Shown in pieces: positions 47,400 through 59,319 of a stretch of 64,000 bases of DNA (positions within the stretch are counted from its first letter, which is position 1; every line of letters begins with the position of its first letter). This DNA comes from Torreya grandis (lineage: Eukaryota; Streptophyta; Pinopsida; Cupressales; Taxaceae): contig JARHVA010003637.1 in NCBI GenBank assembly GCA_037957365.1, positions 523,501-587,500 on the forward strand. Reading direction: 5' to 3'. The translations under genes were made by a program, and so were the position numbers. Under the pieces are notes generated by a model that did no database searches, was not told the origin of the DNA, and was given only the letters and a program-made list of their open reading frames with translations.

Positions 47400-47985
47400 G
47401 ATTGAGTTTCAAATCATATTATTACTAGCAATTATTATAATTTTTATAGAAAACTTAGCTTCTTCTTGAAATAAAATAATAATATGTTGATCACTATCAA
47501 ACACCTACCATTTGGTGGAGTTATTAGGTTTGGAATTCCTTACAACCACCTTGATACGTTGTTATGTATTTTTCCCTTTTGATATCATCTAGAATGTCAA
47601 ATTGGGACCCAATAATAGCTTGTCTATCAGTTTGTTTATTTACTTACCTTAGGATGGATTGGATGTTGAATGATTCAAGTTCATCTATGAGGTCCCAAAA
47701 TCATTTTTTATATGACTTCAATAATTTATTTTTGGTCATGTTCTACCATATTACCTAGTTCACCACCATCTTAATGTATCAAAAGACTTGCATCTATTTA
47801 ATTACTTTCTTCTTGGCCCACTGAAGACCATGGATGAAATATTTATGTTAAAATAAGTTATTGGTGTAGCTGAACTAAAATATCATGGTAGGAAAATACT
47901 TATTAAAAGGAGACACCAACATGACACCGCCCCTACTCCATGTCTACTTTTAGATCTATCAAAGTGAATTTCCTATACTCCATCA
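47400..47985 (-). pseudogene. Element B extra RNase H and linker
   Basis: On - from about 47,978 it reads EIHFDRSKSRHGVGAVSCWC, the LYFDGSxxxxGxGAGxVLVSP block with Gly to Arg after the first Asp. ATPITYFNINISSM then matches the PxSYxLxFxxTNN block in a shifted frame. Near 47,600, AIIGSQFDILDDIKREKY matches the ADxLAxxGxxFDxPxD ending. The linker (VVVRNSKPNNSTK, then a VFDSDQHIIILL step) resembles the linker in element A. It lies between protease and reverse transcriptase. Confidence 0.75.
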
Positions 47986-48395
47986 TCATGTTCATCAATC
48001 TTAACATTATTTAGAATGAAATAATATTCTTTATGCAAGTAATAGTTACCCAAAAAAATATATTTAATGAGTCTATAAGGATCAAAATCATGATGGTCAC
48101 CTAATTATTCATCAAGAAACAAATCATGTGTTCCTTTAAGATATGTACTTGGATCTTACTTAATAGGATGGTCTTCTTGGTTGGAGATGGTATAATTAAT
48201 ATTTATGGCATTTGGTATATATGGTTCAATATGGTTCCTAGTAATTATCTCAAACCTAATGGTGACTTTAGTTCCATACCTAGTTATAAAGATCATATGA
48301 GACTAATTGGATGATAGGTATCCTCTAATATTCGTAGTAAAGTCCCTAGAAAGGCAAAAAATAAATTATGGAGGGAGATAAATTATGAAAACATC

Positions 48396-48720
48396 TTAGG
48401 GAATGGAAAATTTAGGGTAAGAATATAAAGTGAGGTCCAAACCCTTTATGACACTAAGAGTCTTAATGGCCATTCCATGTAGTTGAACTAATCCTTTAGA
48501 GAGTGTCTCATATTCCAAATCAAATTTGTTTATTATTTGCTTCGGCATCACCAACTTGCTAGCCCCTAAATCTTTCATGAAATTATGGGATAAATGACTA
48601 ATAATGATCAAATTAACATATAATGGTGGAGGTTTTACATTTTTATTTGACTGAACTTCCTTTGGTTGAGGGGTGTTCATGAGTAGTACCTTAGGTCATT
48701 GTTGTGATGACCCTTCTGAA
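48396..48720 (-). pseudogene. Element B aspartic protease
   Basis: Retroviral-type protease, which would cleave the polyprotein. The open part on - (48,680-48,396, 94 codons) begins with a short Asn/Lys/Pro stretch. Then comes PPPLYVNLIIISHLSHNFMK and DLGASKLVMPKQI. The catalytic Asp is kept at about residue 37, but the usual DSGAS has become DLGAS, which removes the Ser that supports the active site. VQLHGMAIKTLSVIKGLDLTL follows, the VxxLxGxxVxTxGxxxxLxLxL part of this family. A stop then ends the frame before the flap. Confidence 0.82.
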
Positions 48721-50330
48721 AGACTAAGTTTAGACAAAGTTGCTTGTAATAGGTCCTTTTATCCTAGGATTGATAAGGATTCCCACATGGGTATATTCAC
48801 ATTTGTTTTATTATTAATCTCAAGAATATTAAATGGGGAAGTACTAAGCTTTTGTTGTACCTTGGTATCAGTAGTACCTTCTTGCACTTATACTGATTGA
48901 GAATAACTTTTAGGTCATTCTTGACTTCCTAAGGTCTGATTCTTCTAGATTTATTGTACCTTGGGTACTGAATTAAGATTATCAAATTCTTGTAACACTT
49001 GAGAATATGATGCAAGATACTTACTAGTTAATGGTTCAATTTATACAACCCTTTTCTTGGAGCTAATATTAGATACCATACTTGAAAAATAAGCTTAGTT
49101 TTAACCTTGAAACTAATTCACTCCATAATACTCATCCCTTTATCAATTTATAAGTGTATCATCACCTTTTACTAGCTCTTGAGGAGCCTATTATTATGGT
49201 GATAAATTAGTTTATCTCTCTTCTTGTGGTGATATGACTTAACACCATTAATGTTTGGTTGAGGACACCATTAGGACAAGTGGTTTTGTTTTGGGAAAGA
49301 TTAAAGGGAAAATGTCATTCATAGTCCTATACTAACTATTTTGGATAGGGGATAAGGCTTTATATGTGTTGGTAGTACTAGGGTTAAAAGCTTGATAAGG
49401 ATTTATAAGAGTAATTTGTCCTTAGCCTTGAATATTTGCTTGATATGGTAGCCTATTTAGCTGATAAGGTCCTTGATATGAAGGCCTATTATTTTGATAA
49501 GATTGATAAGGCACTTGATCAAGTCTATAATTTTAAACCTACTACCTTTTGAGAGTAACTAAATTATTCCAAAAAGTCTTAAGAATATGCTTAACCTCTT
49601 ATTTATCATTTGATGGGATAGGGGTAGATTTATCTTGGCCTGGTGGTTGCCTAGTTGGCACTAAAATATGTGCTAATGTGGGTGTTTTAGCCATCAAAGT
49701 GGGTTTTAGTTCTAAAAAATGGCCATTGAAATCCTTGGTGAAATTTTTATAGCATATATAAGACTATTCTAAACCCTAATGGATACTTCATAATATTTAG
49801 TAATGTTCTACTACTGATTGATTAGATCATCACATAGATATCATTATTTAAAGATATAATATAATAAATAGAAACATACTCAGGTGTAGACCTTGCCAAT
49901 AATATAATATTATCTAATGTTTGAGATTAAAATCCATCTAATTGTGTGGTTCCCTCTTAATAGTGGTCAACTCTTCAACTTGGGACATATGATCTAAATT
50001 ATCTTCAAACTAATTACATAGAGATTCTCTTATCTTATGCCATGAGTTAGTAGAATTGGGTAATAATATCTTATACCATTGGAGAGATTTGCCTTTAAAT
50101 TAGGAATCTAAAAGCTTAATAAAAAAAATTCCTTAGTAATATGATATATTAATAAGATATTAGTGTCTTTAATGTTCTATATAGGTGTGGTAGTATCCTC
50201 TCCAGTGAAATAGGGAATAATCTTGAGGGATATTATGGATATATCATCATATTGAGCTAGGTTTAGTGTGATTCCTCAAGGTACAAAGGCCTAATTTCTA
50301 GGAATATCCATGCAAGGGATTGAAAAGAAT
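48721..50330 (-). pseudogene. Element B gag
   Basis: On - from about 50,270: ISLKIIPYFTGEDTTTP, the PxFxGExxTTPxxH step of this gag family, then ANLSNGIRYYYP and later EELTTIKREPHN (the LxxLKKxxxESVxEF step), in shifting frames. The tail near 49,520-49,400 is Tyr/Gln/Pro-rich with a repeated YQ pattern (SYQNNRPSYQGPYQLNRLPY). Such tails are usual between capsid and protease in this family. It runs to the protease at 48,720. Confidence 0.75.
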
Positions 50331-50689
50331 CTTAATCTTAGGCATGGGAATATACCAAAAGGAGGTATACATTGAGATCTTGAGGAAGAATAACTAAGAT
50401 ATCCATATTTTCTTACAAGAGATAATTATGGTTTAGTTACTCTTCTTCTAAAGTGTGTAGATAATTCAAAAAACTAGAAATTACTTTTTGAATAAGCTCT
50501 CATTCCTCTAAAAAGGAAATACTTAAGGACTGGTGTATTAGAGATTAAAAATGTTCAGAGTCACCAAGGGATTATTTTATGTCTTCAACACTAAATCTTA
50601 CTAATAATAGCACTAAATTCTTAGCCAAAATATTCCAAATCAATGGAATTTAGTAGAGGTCCGATTGGGCATGTCATAAACTATTTTCA
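50331..50689 (-). other. Element B leader between 5' LTR and gag
   Basis: Non-coding leader. No primer site starting with TGG and matching a tRNA I know could be found directly next to 50,690. Confidence 0.5.
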
Positions 50690-53395
50690 TGTTTGAGGTG
50701 TAACCTATGAGGAGGTGTTTCATGTCTCCTCACCCAATCAAAAAAAAGGGAACACCCCAAGGCTATGGGTCACCTATAATTGGAGTGAACCTTCAAAGAG
50801 GGTGACTTCCCATGATAGATCACCTAAAAATAACACTAAACTACTATACTTACATAGAAAAGAGAAAAAGAGAATAGAATTGAATCTAGGATTTAAGAAA
50901 GGTGATGCACCAAATGTATTATGTTCCCTACACCAACCTCTTGACAATATTATGTGACTCAATATGGATTGAAACTCTCTCGTAGTCTCTTCAAACTAAG
51001 ATCTACATACATTAGTGTTTCAGATAGGGGTTGTGATTCTATGCATAGAACTTAAAGGAATGACTAAAAGGTTTTATGTCAAACATAATCAATTAGTTTC
51101 CATAAAAATTCATTAGCCTAAACAATTTTAACACAACATATGACATGTATAAAATTAACCTACTTATAGTAAGGTGAAAACAACGACATACAAAAGGAAT
51201 ACCATATTTTTTCATAGATTTAAATCAACTAAACATCAAACTCAAATAAACATATTAGTTTGAAGAAGGTAAAATTTGGTTTATATTTATTTAAAAGGAT
51301 TAAATCTAGAGTTACATAAATGTAGAGTTAATTCATACCCAAAATAGGGATACAAGATGGGCCAATTTTGACAACATTTTTATGCTAAAAAAGGGTCCCT
51401 TTACTATGACAATCTTTCCTATTTAAATAGGCAAAATATTTATATCTTGGGTTTGATTTAGTCTTTCCCACTATCAATATGGTTATAAATTTTGATGATG
51501 ATCAGGGAAGGGGATCCAAATAGTGGGGATCCACTCAAGATTACCAAATCCATGCTTGCATAATCGCATGGCATATCCCCCAATGCTTGTATATCGTATT
51601 CTACATGTTATCAATTTCCAATCACTTCCATGATAAAAGGGGATATATTCATCACCCTCTTACCATTTTACCTATTGGAGTTGAGATACACCATAATTTT
51701 CATGTTGGGCCACTCCATTTGCCACTAATACTATGAGTCAATGTAGTTACATGATCTACTCATGAATTTTACATCTAAACAGGATAGACAAGCCATCAAA
51801 TTTATCTTAGCCAAGGCCAATGTAGATGCCAATAAGTTTCTCAATGGTAGTTTCTAATTATGTGTTGACATCAGGGTCATTCTATGATTTTTTTTTTACT
51901 TGTATGAGTGTATTCCCCATTAGGACCCATGTACAATACTTAGTTGATTATTCTAACTTGTAAACTTGACTTAGGTTCTTCTTTGGATGGAACATGACAA
52001 CTGATCAGAGCCTCTTATGATCCTAAACACACATAGTTCTGATTTTTTTATACTGACAAAACTTATAGGTTAGGACATGAGTATGTTCCTCACAATGTTT
52101 ATCATCTAGGCTCAAGCCATCCTTACTTCTAGGTTGTTGAAACTAGGTTCTATCCATGTAAGATCCACTAATCTCATTGAATTTACCCTAGTAATTTTAT
52201 CCCACATTCATCAAGGGAAGAAAATAAAATCACTTTATAATGAAGAACACTCACTTAGTTACTTGGTCTTAAAATATTGATTATGGTCGGATGTCATTCA
52301 TAAACTATGCCATGTTTTAACATAAGATTGGTCCCCTTGTCACATTATGAAAGGAGTTAGGATTAATAATGGAACCACCACTTAAACACATGCCCCATTG
52401 GTTGATCTTATGACACATTGTCCCTAATATTATTTTATAGTTACCACTTGTGACACTGACATTCAATCTTAGATCTATTTACTTTGCCCAATCATCTTTA
52501 TCAAGTATGGGAGATAGGAGTATCTAATAACTAATTGACATGGAATTCCCTGGTTGGGTCAAGTTTTGGAAATTATGATAATTATACCACCATAAGAGAT
52601 TGGAATGTCTTAGTAACTATTATCTACATGATAAAGTGAGATTTCACCATGTGGCATCATCCCACTCACTAGCTATCCAATAGCTCTAACATCTCTCTAG
52701 GTTTCATGAAAATATCTAAGAAAGTAGAGTAGTAGGATTGTGCCACATGGTGTCATCCCACTCACCTACTATCCTAAAGGTTTTTGAACTTTATGGATGG
52801 TTCTAGGACTCTATGTTATTGGTAGTATGACACATGGAAGCATCCTACTTGCCTATTTTCTTATTACCTTATTGATGTGGAGATTGTTGGTAACTTCAAA
52901 TAAATTTGACTAAGTGTAGAAAAACATTTTGAAAGGTCTCAAAACCATCCATATATTGATACATGACACCAGTAAACTTTTGAATAACTAGATAAGTGCA
53001 AAAATCCTTTTGAAAGAGACACAGGCCACTAGGAGATGTGAATGATTATCGCATGACACTATTCGATTAGACTAGAGTCCTACTATGAATTAAAAACTAG
53101 GAAGACATAAAAACATCACCATGGGCCCATCAATTTTGAGCTCATTTCCTCCTAAAGTTGTCACTAGGATAAACCCAAAAATGGTTATGTATTTTTATTA
53201 TTTAAATACTATAGGATTCAGGAGTGCACTACATTAGCCAAGAATGCTACAGAATATTAGAATTAATAAATTATTTAAAGTATGTATCTTCACTCTTTGT
53301 CCTCATTTTATATCAAGCTTTGACTGAACCTTGAAAACTAATATGACCATTAAACCTTGAATTGATATTTGGATGTTTCTCTTCCATGGTGACCA
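50690..53395 (-). repeat. Element B 5' LTR
   Basis: About 2.7 kb. On - it begins TGGTCACCATGG and ends CTCAAACA, the canonical TG...CA. Three degenerate copies of a motif with CCATGTGG and CATCCCACTCACCTACT start near 52,647, 52,743 and 52,830, spaced about 90 bases; the other LTR shows the same layout. LTRs of this length are common in plant Ty3/gypsy elements. Confidence 0.9.
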
Positions 53396-54751
53396 AAAAT
53401 AGTCAACAAGTATTATAGTATCAACATTGGTAAAGGATCATAGCCTTGAGGCCCCAAAAATACACCACATGGCACCCTCCTAGAAGCTTAGGAGCTTAGA
53501 TTAATTATAGAATTAACCCAAAGCATGAATATCTTAGGAAGTTGAGAAGTAGCCATGTGGCCCCAATGATGATAGAGGCAAATAACAAAGCAAATCCCTG
53601 AGGTGATGATAAGTTACCAAATGGAAAAAAGAGACCTAGCAATAAAATTCAATATCCCAAAAAAGGAAAAATAATGTGAAACTAAGAAGAAGACACATGG
53701 TTAATGGATAATATCCTAATGCCAAAAAAGCAAATAAGTGATAAAGAGTGCCCAAGGATAAAAAAATATGAATTTGAACCATGTCAACCAACTAAGTCAT
53801 CATAAAGGGAACAAGCCTAAATTTGATAGCCTATCAAAACATTATAATGGCCTTAATAAAGGATAATAATGGAATAAGCAATCGAGTTATATTTTAATGA
53901 ATATGATTTATTAAGGGAGGTATGTAGAGATAAATAGTAGCTTCATGACCCATATATTCTCCCAGGTAGGTTGAATAGAATAATCATTCAAAACACTTAG
54001 CCTAAAATGGAGAAGTGGGGATATCATTTTTGTTGGATAGGTATCAAAACCATGGAGAAAATATAAGGTAGAATCTATATTTCCTCTAAGAATGAAGGTA
54101 ATATTCTAATTAAATGTAGTTGTAATGGCCTAAGATGGTAATTATGGCCAAAGATGGGAGCCTCACACTACTTGGAGACAAGTACCATTCTCTTTTATAT
54201 AAAAGGTGATCTACACTATTGTTAAAAAAGGGGAGATGTTATGAACCAAAACTCTACAAAAAATATGATAAGTTCATTCCTCTCTTTTTATTATTTTATT
54301 TTGGCTTATGATTGTCTACTTAGAGGGTACACTTAATTGCTTTTGTAATAACAATGAAATATATATGAGTCTAATTTGATTTCATGTTTTTATTTTTTAA
54401 TGTCCTTAATTTACTGATGGAACATAATTTATTAATGTTAAGAAGATATTACTATTCTTGTTTACTAATGATTGTGCAATTAGATTATGCAATATCTAGT
54501 CTAATTAGTCCTAAATTTCCATTCTATTTAAATTGAAATTGTGTCAATCCATTATGTGTAGTAGCTATAGGACTTTAATATGATTTTATTTAATATATTT
54601 TTAGGGTAATATGTTTATATAGTTCCTTATAATCCTACCTATTGATCCACTTAGGTTTGTGTTACACCTAGACCTGGTACATAATGTTTTAATTGTGATT
54701 AAAGCTGATTTTTATTTTCAACATTAATAATATTGTTTTAGTCAAGGAACC
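53396..54751. other. Unassigned DNA with promoter and purine-tract signals
   Basis: Nothing coding. A strong TATA sequence (TTATATAAAAGG, about 54,195-54,206) lies some 30 bases before AAAAAAGGGGAGATG, which in turn precedes TGTTATGAACC (54,237). This could be a purine tract with an LTR start, or the promoter and leader of an LTR. Motifs such as CCACATGGCACC near 53,474 resemble repeats in element B's LTR. Confidence 0.35.
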
Positions 54752-55120
54752 ACTTACTTTCCTAGCTTACTCTTAATTTTTTTGATCTTTTTTGTGATGA
54801 GTATTCTATCCATTTTATTACACTATAATGAAAATGTGAATGAGGAAAAAAGGACTTAAGAAAACATCAGTAATATTTACAAGATAACATGGAGTGGATT
54901 GAACTTCTAGATGGCATTAACTTCTAGTGGTTAATTTAAATTACTTACTTTCCTAGCTTACTCCTTTTAATTTTTTTGATCTTTTTTGTGATGAGTATTC
55001 TATCCATTTTATTACACTATAATGAAAATGTGAATGAGGAATAAAAGGACTTAAGAAAACATTAGTAATATTTACAGGATAACATGGAGTGGATTGAACT
55101 TCTAGTGGTTAATTTAAATT
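54752..55120. repeat. Tandem duplication, units of 191 and 178 bases
   Basis: Copy 1 is 54,752-54,942 and copy 2 is 54,943-55,120. Both start ACTTACTTTCCTAGCTTACT and end GGTTAATTTAAATT, and match at nearly every position. Copy 1 has an extra ATGGCATTAACTTCTAG-like insertion near its end, itself made of repeated bases. The duplication directly precedes element E and is younger than the decayed surroundings. Confidence 0.95.
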
Positions 55121-55168
55121 CATCGCCCATATAAATTATTTTAAAGTTATTGACCTTTGGATTTAACG

Positions 55169-56212
55169 TTAGATACCCCATTTTGGCCACAACTTGCTTC
55201 TGATTGGACTTGAGATTGATTTCTACCAAACATTGTAAATTAAGCCTAGGAATCACTAGACATTCCAATTTCATATACACATCATTCATTAGTGATTATA
55301 ATTGTGTTGATACATCCCTATTTGGGGAATTATACTATATTCAACAATAATGTCTCATGGATTCATCCCAATCACCTTGTGACATAATAACTAGTAGTTT
55401 AGCCTATGGACCCATTTTGTGGTGGCTCTCTTAATTGGTCTTAAGTAGGGCACTTGAACAATTCTTGAAAGAGCTAAAATGTTAATCAAAATGAATCAAC
55501 TAATCAAACCATATTAAATGATTATATAAATAATCCATTTTATATTAATTAATATCTAAAAATTGAGATTCAAACATTCAAAATATCAAGCCTTTTCATC
55601 ATTGCTTTTGTGAGTTACCCAACATTCATAAAATATCTAACATATATCTAATTTATGAGCCATACCTATTAATTGAAAATCATAATTAAATTTAACTCAA
55701 TTGGATTTATCAACAAATTACATAGGGTTAGTTTTAACTCATTCCATGCTTAAATCCTAACCCAACTCAACTTGGGTAAGAGTTAACTTTGGAGGCTATA
55801 AATATAAGGCCTTACCTATTGATTAAACAAGCTCTTTTGGTGTAAAGTTATAATGCTCAAATACATGCAAGAAGATTTTATATTAGTTTTACCATGATAA
55901 TTTCACAAATCCAATCCAAACTAAGCCAACCAATAATATCAAGGTTCCAAGGAAATGTGGAGCAATGGAGCTTCATTGACAAATATTTCTTGAACAAATA
56001 GCCCAGAAAGCCATATCAACAAGCAGTTTTGGATCTATAAAAAAGGAAAAAGGAATATTTATTTTATTTTATAGTTGTGTTTTCATTATATTCTTGTTAC
56101 ATATGCTCTTCCTAGTGTTTAAGATAGAGGTGTTAGTGTTTGGTGTATTTGTTTTGATTTGGTTTTTTTGACTAACACTTTACTAATCTCCCCTCTATGG
56201 ATTCCTTGTTCA
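55169..56212 (+). repeat. Element E 5' LTR
   Basis: The start matches 63,864 onward; the last bases (TTCA before a spacer) end in CA ahead of the primer site. TATAAATATAA at 55,797-55,807 is a good TATA box about 630 bases in. The end position is inferred from the primer site, since the second LTR leaves the window. Confidence 0.7.
55797..55807 (+). promoter_or_regulatory. Element E TATA box
   Basis: TATAAATATAA within the LTR, followed by a pyrimidine-poor stretch and the body of R/U5. It supports + orientation. Confidence 0.55.
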
Positions 56213-56217
56213 TATGA

Positions 56218-56236
56218 TGGCATGCCTAGTGGGACC
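56218..56236 (+). promoter_or_regulatory. Element E primer-binding site candidate
   Basis: TGGCATGCCTAGTGGGACC begins with TGG, five bases after the inferred LTR end. Its form (TGGC...GTGGGxCC) resembles the long primer sites of plant Tat/Ogre elements, with several changes. tRNA identity is not certain. Confidence 0.55.
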
Positions 56237-56356
56237 CATATCATAAAAATTTCTTCCCATGGCATTTTATGACCTCTTTATAACATTTTTCATTTTAAAA
56301 TCTTACCTTTATGACCAAAAAGTGAAAAATTGAAGATCACAGATGTTACATAGTAA

Positions 56357-56898
56357 ATTGCATTTTTGTTCTATGTAATCATGTTATTACAACCTCTAGT
56401 TATGTTTTTGCATGCTTAGTTGTGTTATTACAACCCTTAGTTGCATTTTTTCATGCCTAGTTGCATTTTTGCATGTTAAATTGTGTTTTTGCATGCCCAA
56501 GTGCATTTTGCATGCCTAGGTGTATTTTACATGCCAATTACATTTTTACATGTCCAATTGTAGTTTTGCATGCTCAGTTGTGGTTTTTCATTCTTAATTA
56601 TGGTTTTTCATGCTTATTTGTGATTTTTAATTATTTAGTTTTATTTTTTCATTCTCAATTGAGATTTTTCATTGATAGTTATGTTTTTGTATTATCAGTT
56701 GCATTTTTACAAGTCCCAATTGTGGTTTTATGTTTCCAATTGTGTTATTATCTTAATAGTTGCATTATTACACTGTATATTTTTAGTTTTTCACTAATAG
56801 TTTATTTTATAGGTATTTTTAATTTTACACTAACCATTTGTAGTTTTTTAGAAAAGTTGTGTTTTTGCTCTGTGTATCTATGGTATTGCACTATGTGA
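56357..56898. repeat. Degenerate 20-bp tandem array, about 27 units
   Basis: Units of 20 bases (a few of 18, 19 or 21) run on with a consensus near RTTGTRTTTTTGCATGCYTA. Examples are GTTGCATTTTTGCATGTTAA, ATTGTGTTTTTGCATGCCCA and ATTGTAGTTTTGCATGCTCA. The 145-codon open frame at 56,461-56,898 is created by the array: 20 bases shift the frame, so its protein repeats every 20 residues. It is not a gene. It lies just after the 5' LTR and primer site of element E. Confidence 0.92.
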
Positions 56899-58733
56899 AA
56901 AACATAAGAAACCCAAGAGATAAATTCCAATTGTCATTTGATCAATTTCTTCCTAATTTTAAGCATAAGGATCCCCTAACACCTTTTTTAGGACCAAATA
57001 CCAAGGAAAGACATTTTTAACACTCTAAGATTCAAACTCATATTTACATTTGGTGTTTAAAAATCATTACTTGATTTGTTTTCATTTTTCAAAGTTCACA
57101 AATCAAACAATGTCAAGGGGTTAAAATTCATATCATTTTTCTATTGGTTCTATAAAAAAGGAAATCACACTCTATTTAAGTGCTCATAAGATCTTTTATT
57201 TTTATGATTATTGTTGTGTGTTTATTTTGCCAACCAAGTGTAGTGTGTATACTCTCCCCCATTCCCTTTAGGAAACTTAGGTGATCAAAAACACTTCACT
57301 TATTTCCTTTGTCACTTTGTCCAAAACATAAAAGTAAATTCACTAAGGCACACACCAAATTTTGTGATTTGGGTGATCCCAAAATGACTCTAAATTCCTA
57401 AATTTTTTATTTTCATCCATCTTGACTTATGGGTGGGAGTTCATAGCCTCCCCACAAGTTCTTTAAGGAAGCATTAACCTATAAATTCATCTCCTAACAT
57501 TGTTTCAACCCCACTCCATGTTAGGGGTATATAAATTGAGTTAAACTTATTGGGACACTTGTTTGAGTAGTTAAACAAGCTTTATTAGTAATAGACTACC
57601 TAAAAATATAGGTTTAACTTGGACATCACACTACACTGAATGATTTATGGATGTAATGGTTGTGAAAAGGACAAGACCTTTTCATAATAAGTTGGTTAAT
57701 GTGTATCCAAATTATGTGTTGTTTCATAATGTTAATCACACATATGGGACCATTTTTAATATATGAAAATTAATAATTTTTAGACAAACCCACTTGTCAT
57801 AAATATATTATAAATGTAGGGTAAGTACCATGAAGTTCCATATCATTATATGAAAGCTTGAGAGAAGATAGGGCCTAAAAACATTACTTTTCATACACAT
57901 TTAAATTTTTATATTAAAAACATTATTTCCTCTTAACAAAATTTATATAGATATAATTCTATAGTATGAAAGCCACCTTGTTAGTTTTTGGGATTAAGAT
58001 GATACACTTAGTTGTTGTTTTTTTAACTTTTTACTTGCATTATCTTGAATCGAAACTATTTTTTTGTCATACCACATCCAAAACAAGTCATTTTTATACA
58101 TTTATCTCTTGTTATAAGAGGTTTTATTCCATCCATTTGACACCACACTTTGCCTTGTTCATTTGTCAAACTTTTATGTGTGTGTCACTTATTTGAAAGG
58201 AGCATCATTACACTGCCCATTTCATGCCATGTCTTGTGCTTTAGATTTTTTGAAATAAACCATTTTGTCATACCTTTAGCATAGTATAACATAATTAATT
58301 TACTCACATTATTTCAAGGACTTACTATCTTGTATCTAATCATAATTCTAAAATTATGTGTGCCCTTTTTGGTATATGCGTAGTATTATTATACCATTCA
58401 TTTTGGTCTAGTTTATTATCTGTTTGAAAAACCTAGCCTACTAAATCGAGTTAAAATTGGTCTTGATAAGTTTAGATTCAAACATTGATTGGTATATGCC
58501 TTTTCCTTACTTAATTTTGGCTTATGAATTTATCTCTCACCTTTGGGTTGTGTAACTTAGACTAATTCCTTGCTTGATTTAAAGACTATTTTTATTCTTA
58601 GATTTGGGAAGTGGTCAATATTCTATGTGCCTAGAGTCTAATTTATTTTTCCAAAGGTCAATTATATATTTGAATATGAATGCCTAGTTTATTTCCAAGT
58701 GTCTCAAATTTGTTATATTAATTATCTTATCTA
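56899..58733 (+). other. Element E interior, unassigned
   Basis: No coding trace is recognised. A TATA-like GGTATATAAATTG lies near 57,528. Short open frames (for example 57,966-58,196, +) match nothing. Confidence 0.45.
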
Positions 58734-58950
58734 TTAGACCTAGTTTGTGCCAAGTCTAGCTTTTGTGTTATGTTATCAAAAGACATAGAAATTCCCATTT
58801 GTTTTAGACCTAGTGTGTTTCAAAGTATATATTTTGTATCATGCTTACAAAAGTCCTAGAATTTTACATTTTGTCTTAGACCCAGTCATTTTGAGGCTAG
58901 CTTTGTGCCTTGTTTCCAAAGACCTAGCTACATTTTCTATTATTTAGACC
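58734..58950. repeat. Degenerate tandem repeat of about 70 bases
   Basis: TTAGACC(C)TAG-like starts recur at 58,734, 58,804, 58,876 and 58,944 (steps of 70, 72 and 68). Each unit carries a CTAG...TTTGTG...ATCAAAAG-like middle. An earlier, weaker unit may precede it. Confidence 0.65.
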
Positions 58951-59319
58951 TAAATTAGAGTTGTTTGAAACATTTTTACCAACTTTAGAATTCAAATTTT
59001 ATCCATTTACTTGACCATTTGTGTAATAAATTTGACATTAGACCTTTTGAACCAAGTTTATCATTGATCAAATTTTGGAGAATAGTTTCATTCCTAGACC
59101 CATTCCTAAACCAATGTTGATTCAAACCTAGACTTAGACCAAGACCATTTTCATATACCAAGACTACCCTCTTTGGTTTAATTACCAAACCTAGCCATAT
59201 TGATTATCATATGTCATAATCACCTTTCCCTGGGCTAATTAACATACCAAATTTTCCCTTTTAATTATAATAGTACCCAATCTCGTACCTATACCATTAA
59301 ACTTATTTTGGTATGAATA

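Larger units (their letters stand above)
41793..53395 (-). mobile_element. Element B: complete-length Ty3/gypsy element, extra RNase H before RT
   Basis: LTR element on -, about 11.6 kb. 5' LTR 53,395-50,690, 3' LTR about 44,486-41,793, interior about 6.2 kb with gag, protease, RNase H, reverse transcriptase, RNase H and integrase in order. No clear purine tract or matching target duplication was seen (GTTTT before, AAAAT after), and no primer site was recognised. LTRs differ at many sites and coding frames are broken, so it is old. It has the same domain order as element A. Confidence 0.85.

Noticed and set aside
49549..49752. Open frame of 67 codons on + inside element B
   Set aside because: Antisense of the gag tail of element B.
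41788..53400. Target-site duplication of element B
   Set aside because: GTTTT on the left and AAAAT on the right do not match, so no duplication is claimed.
56461..56898. 145-codon open frame, the second longest in the window
   Set aside because: Created by the 20-bp tandem array; its residues repeat every 20 and match no family.
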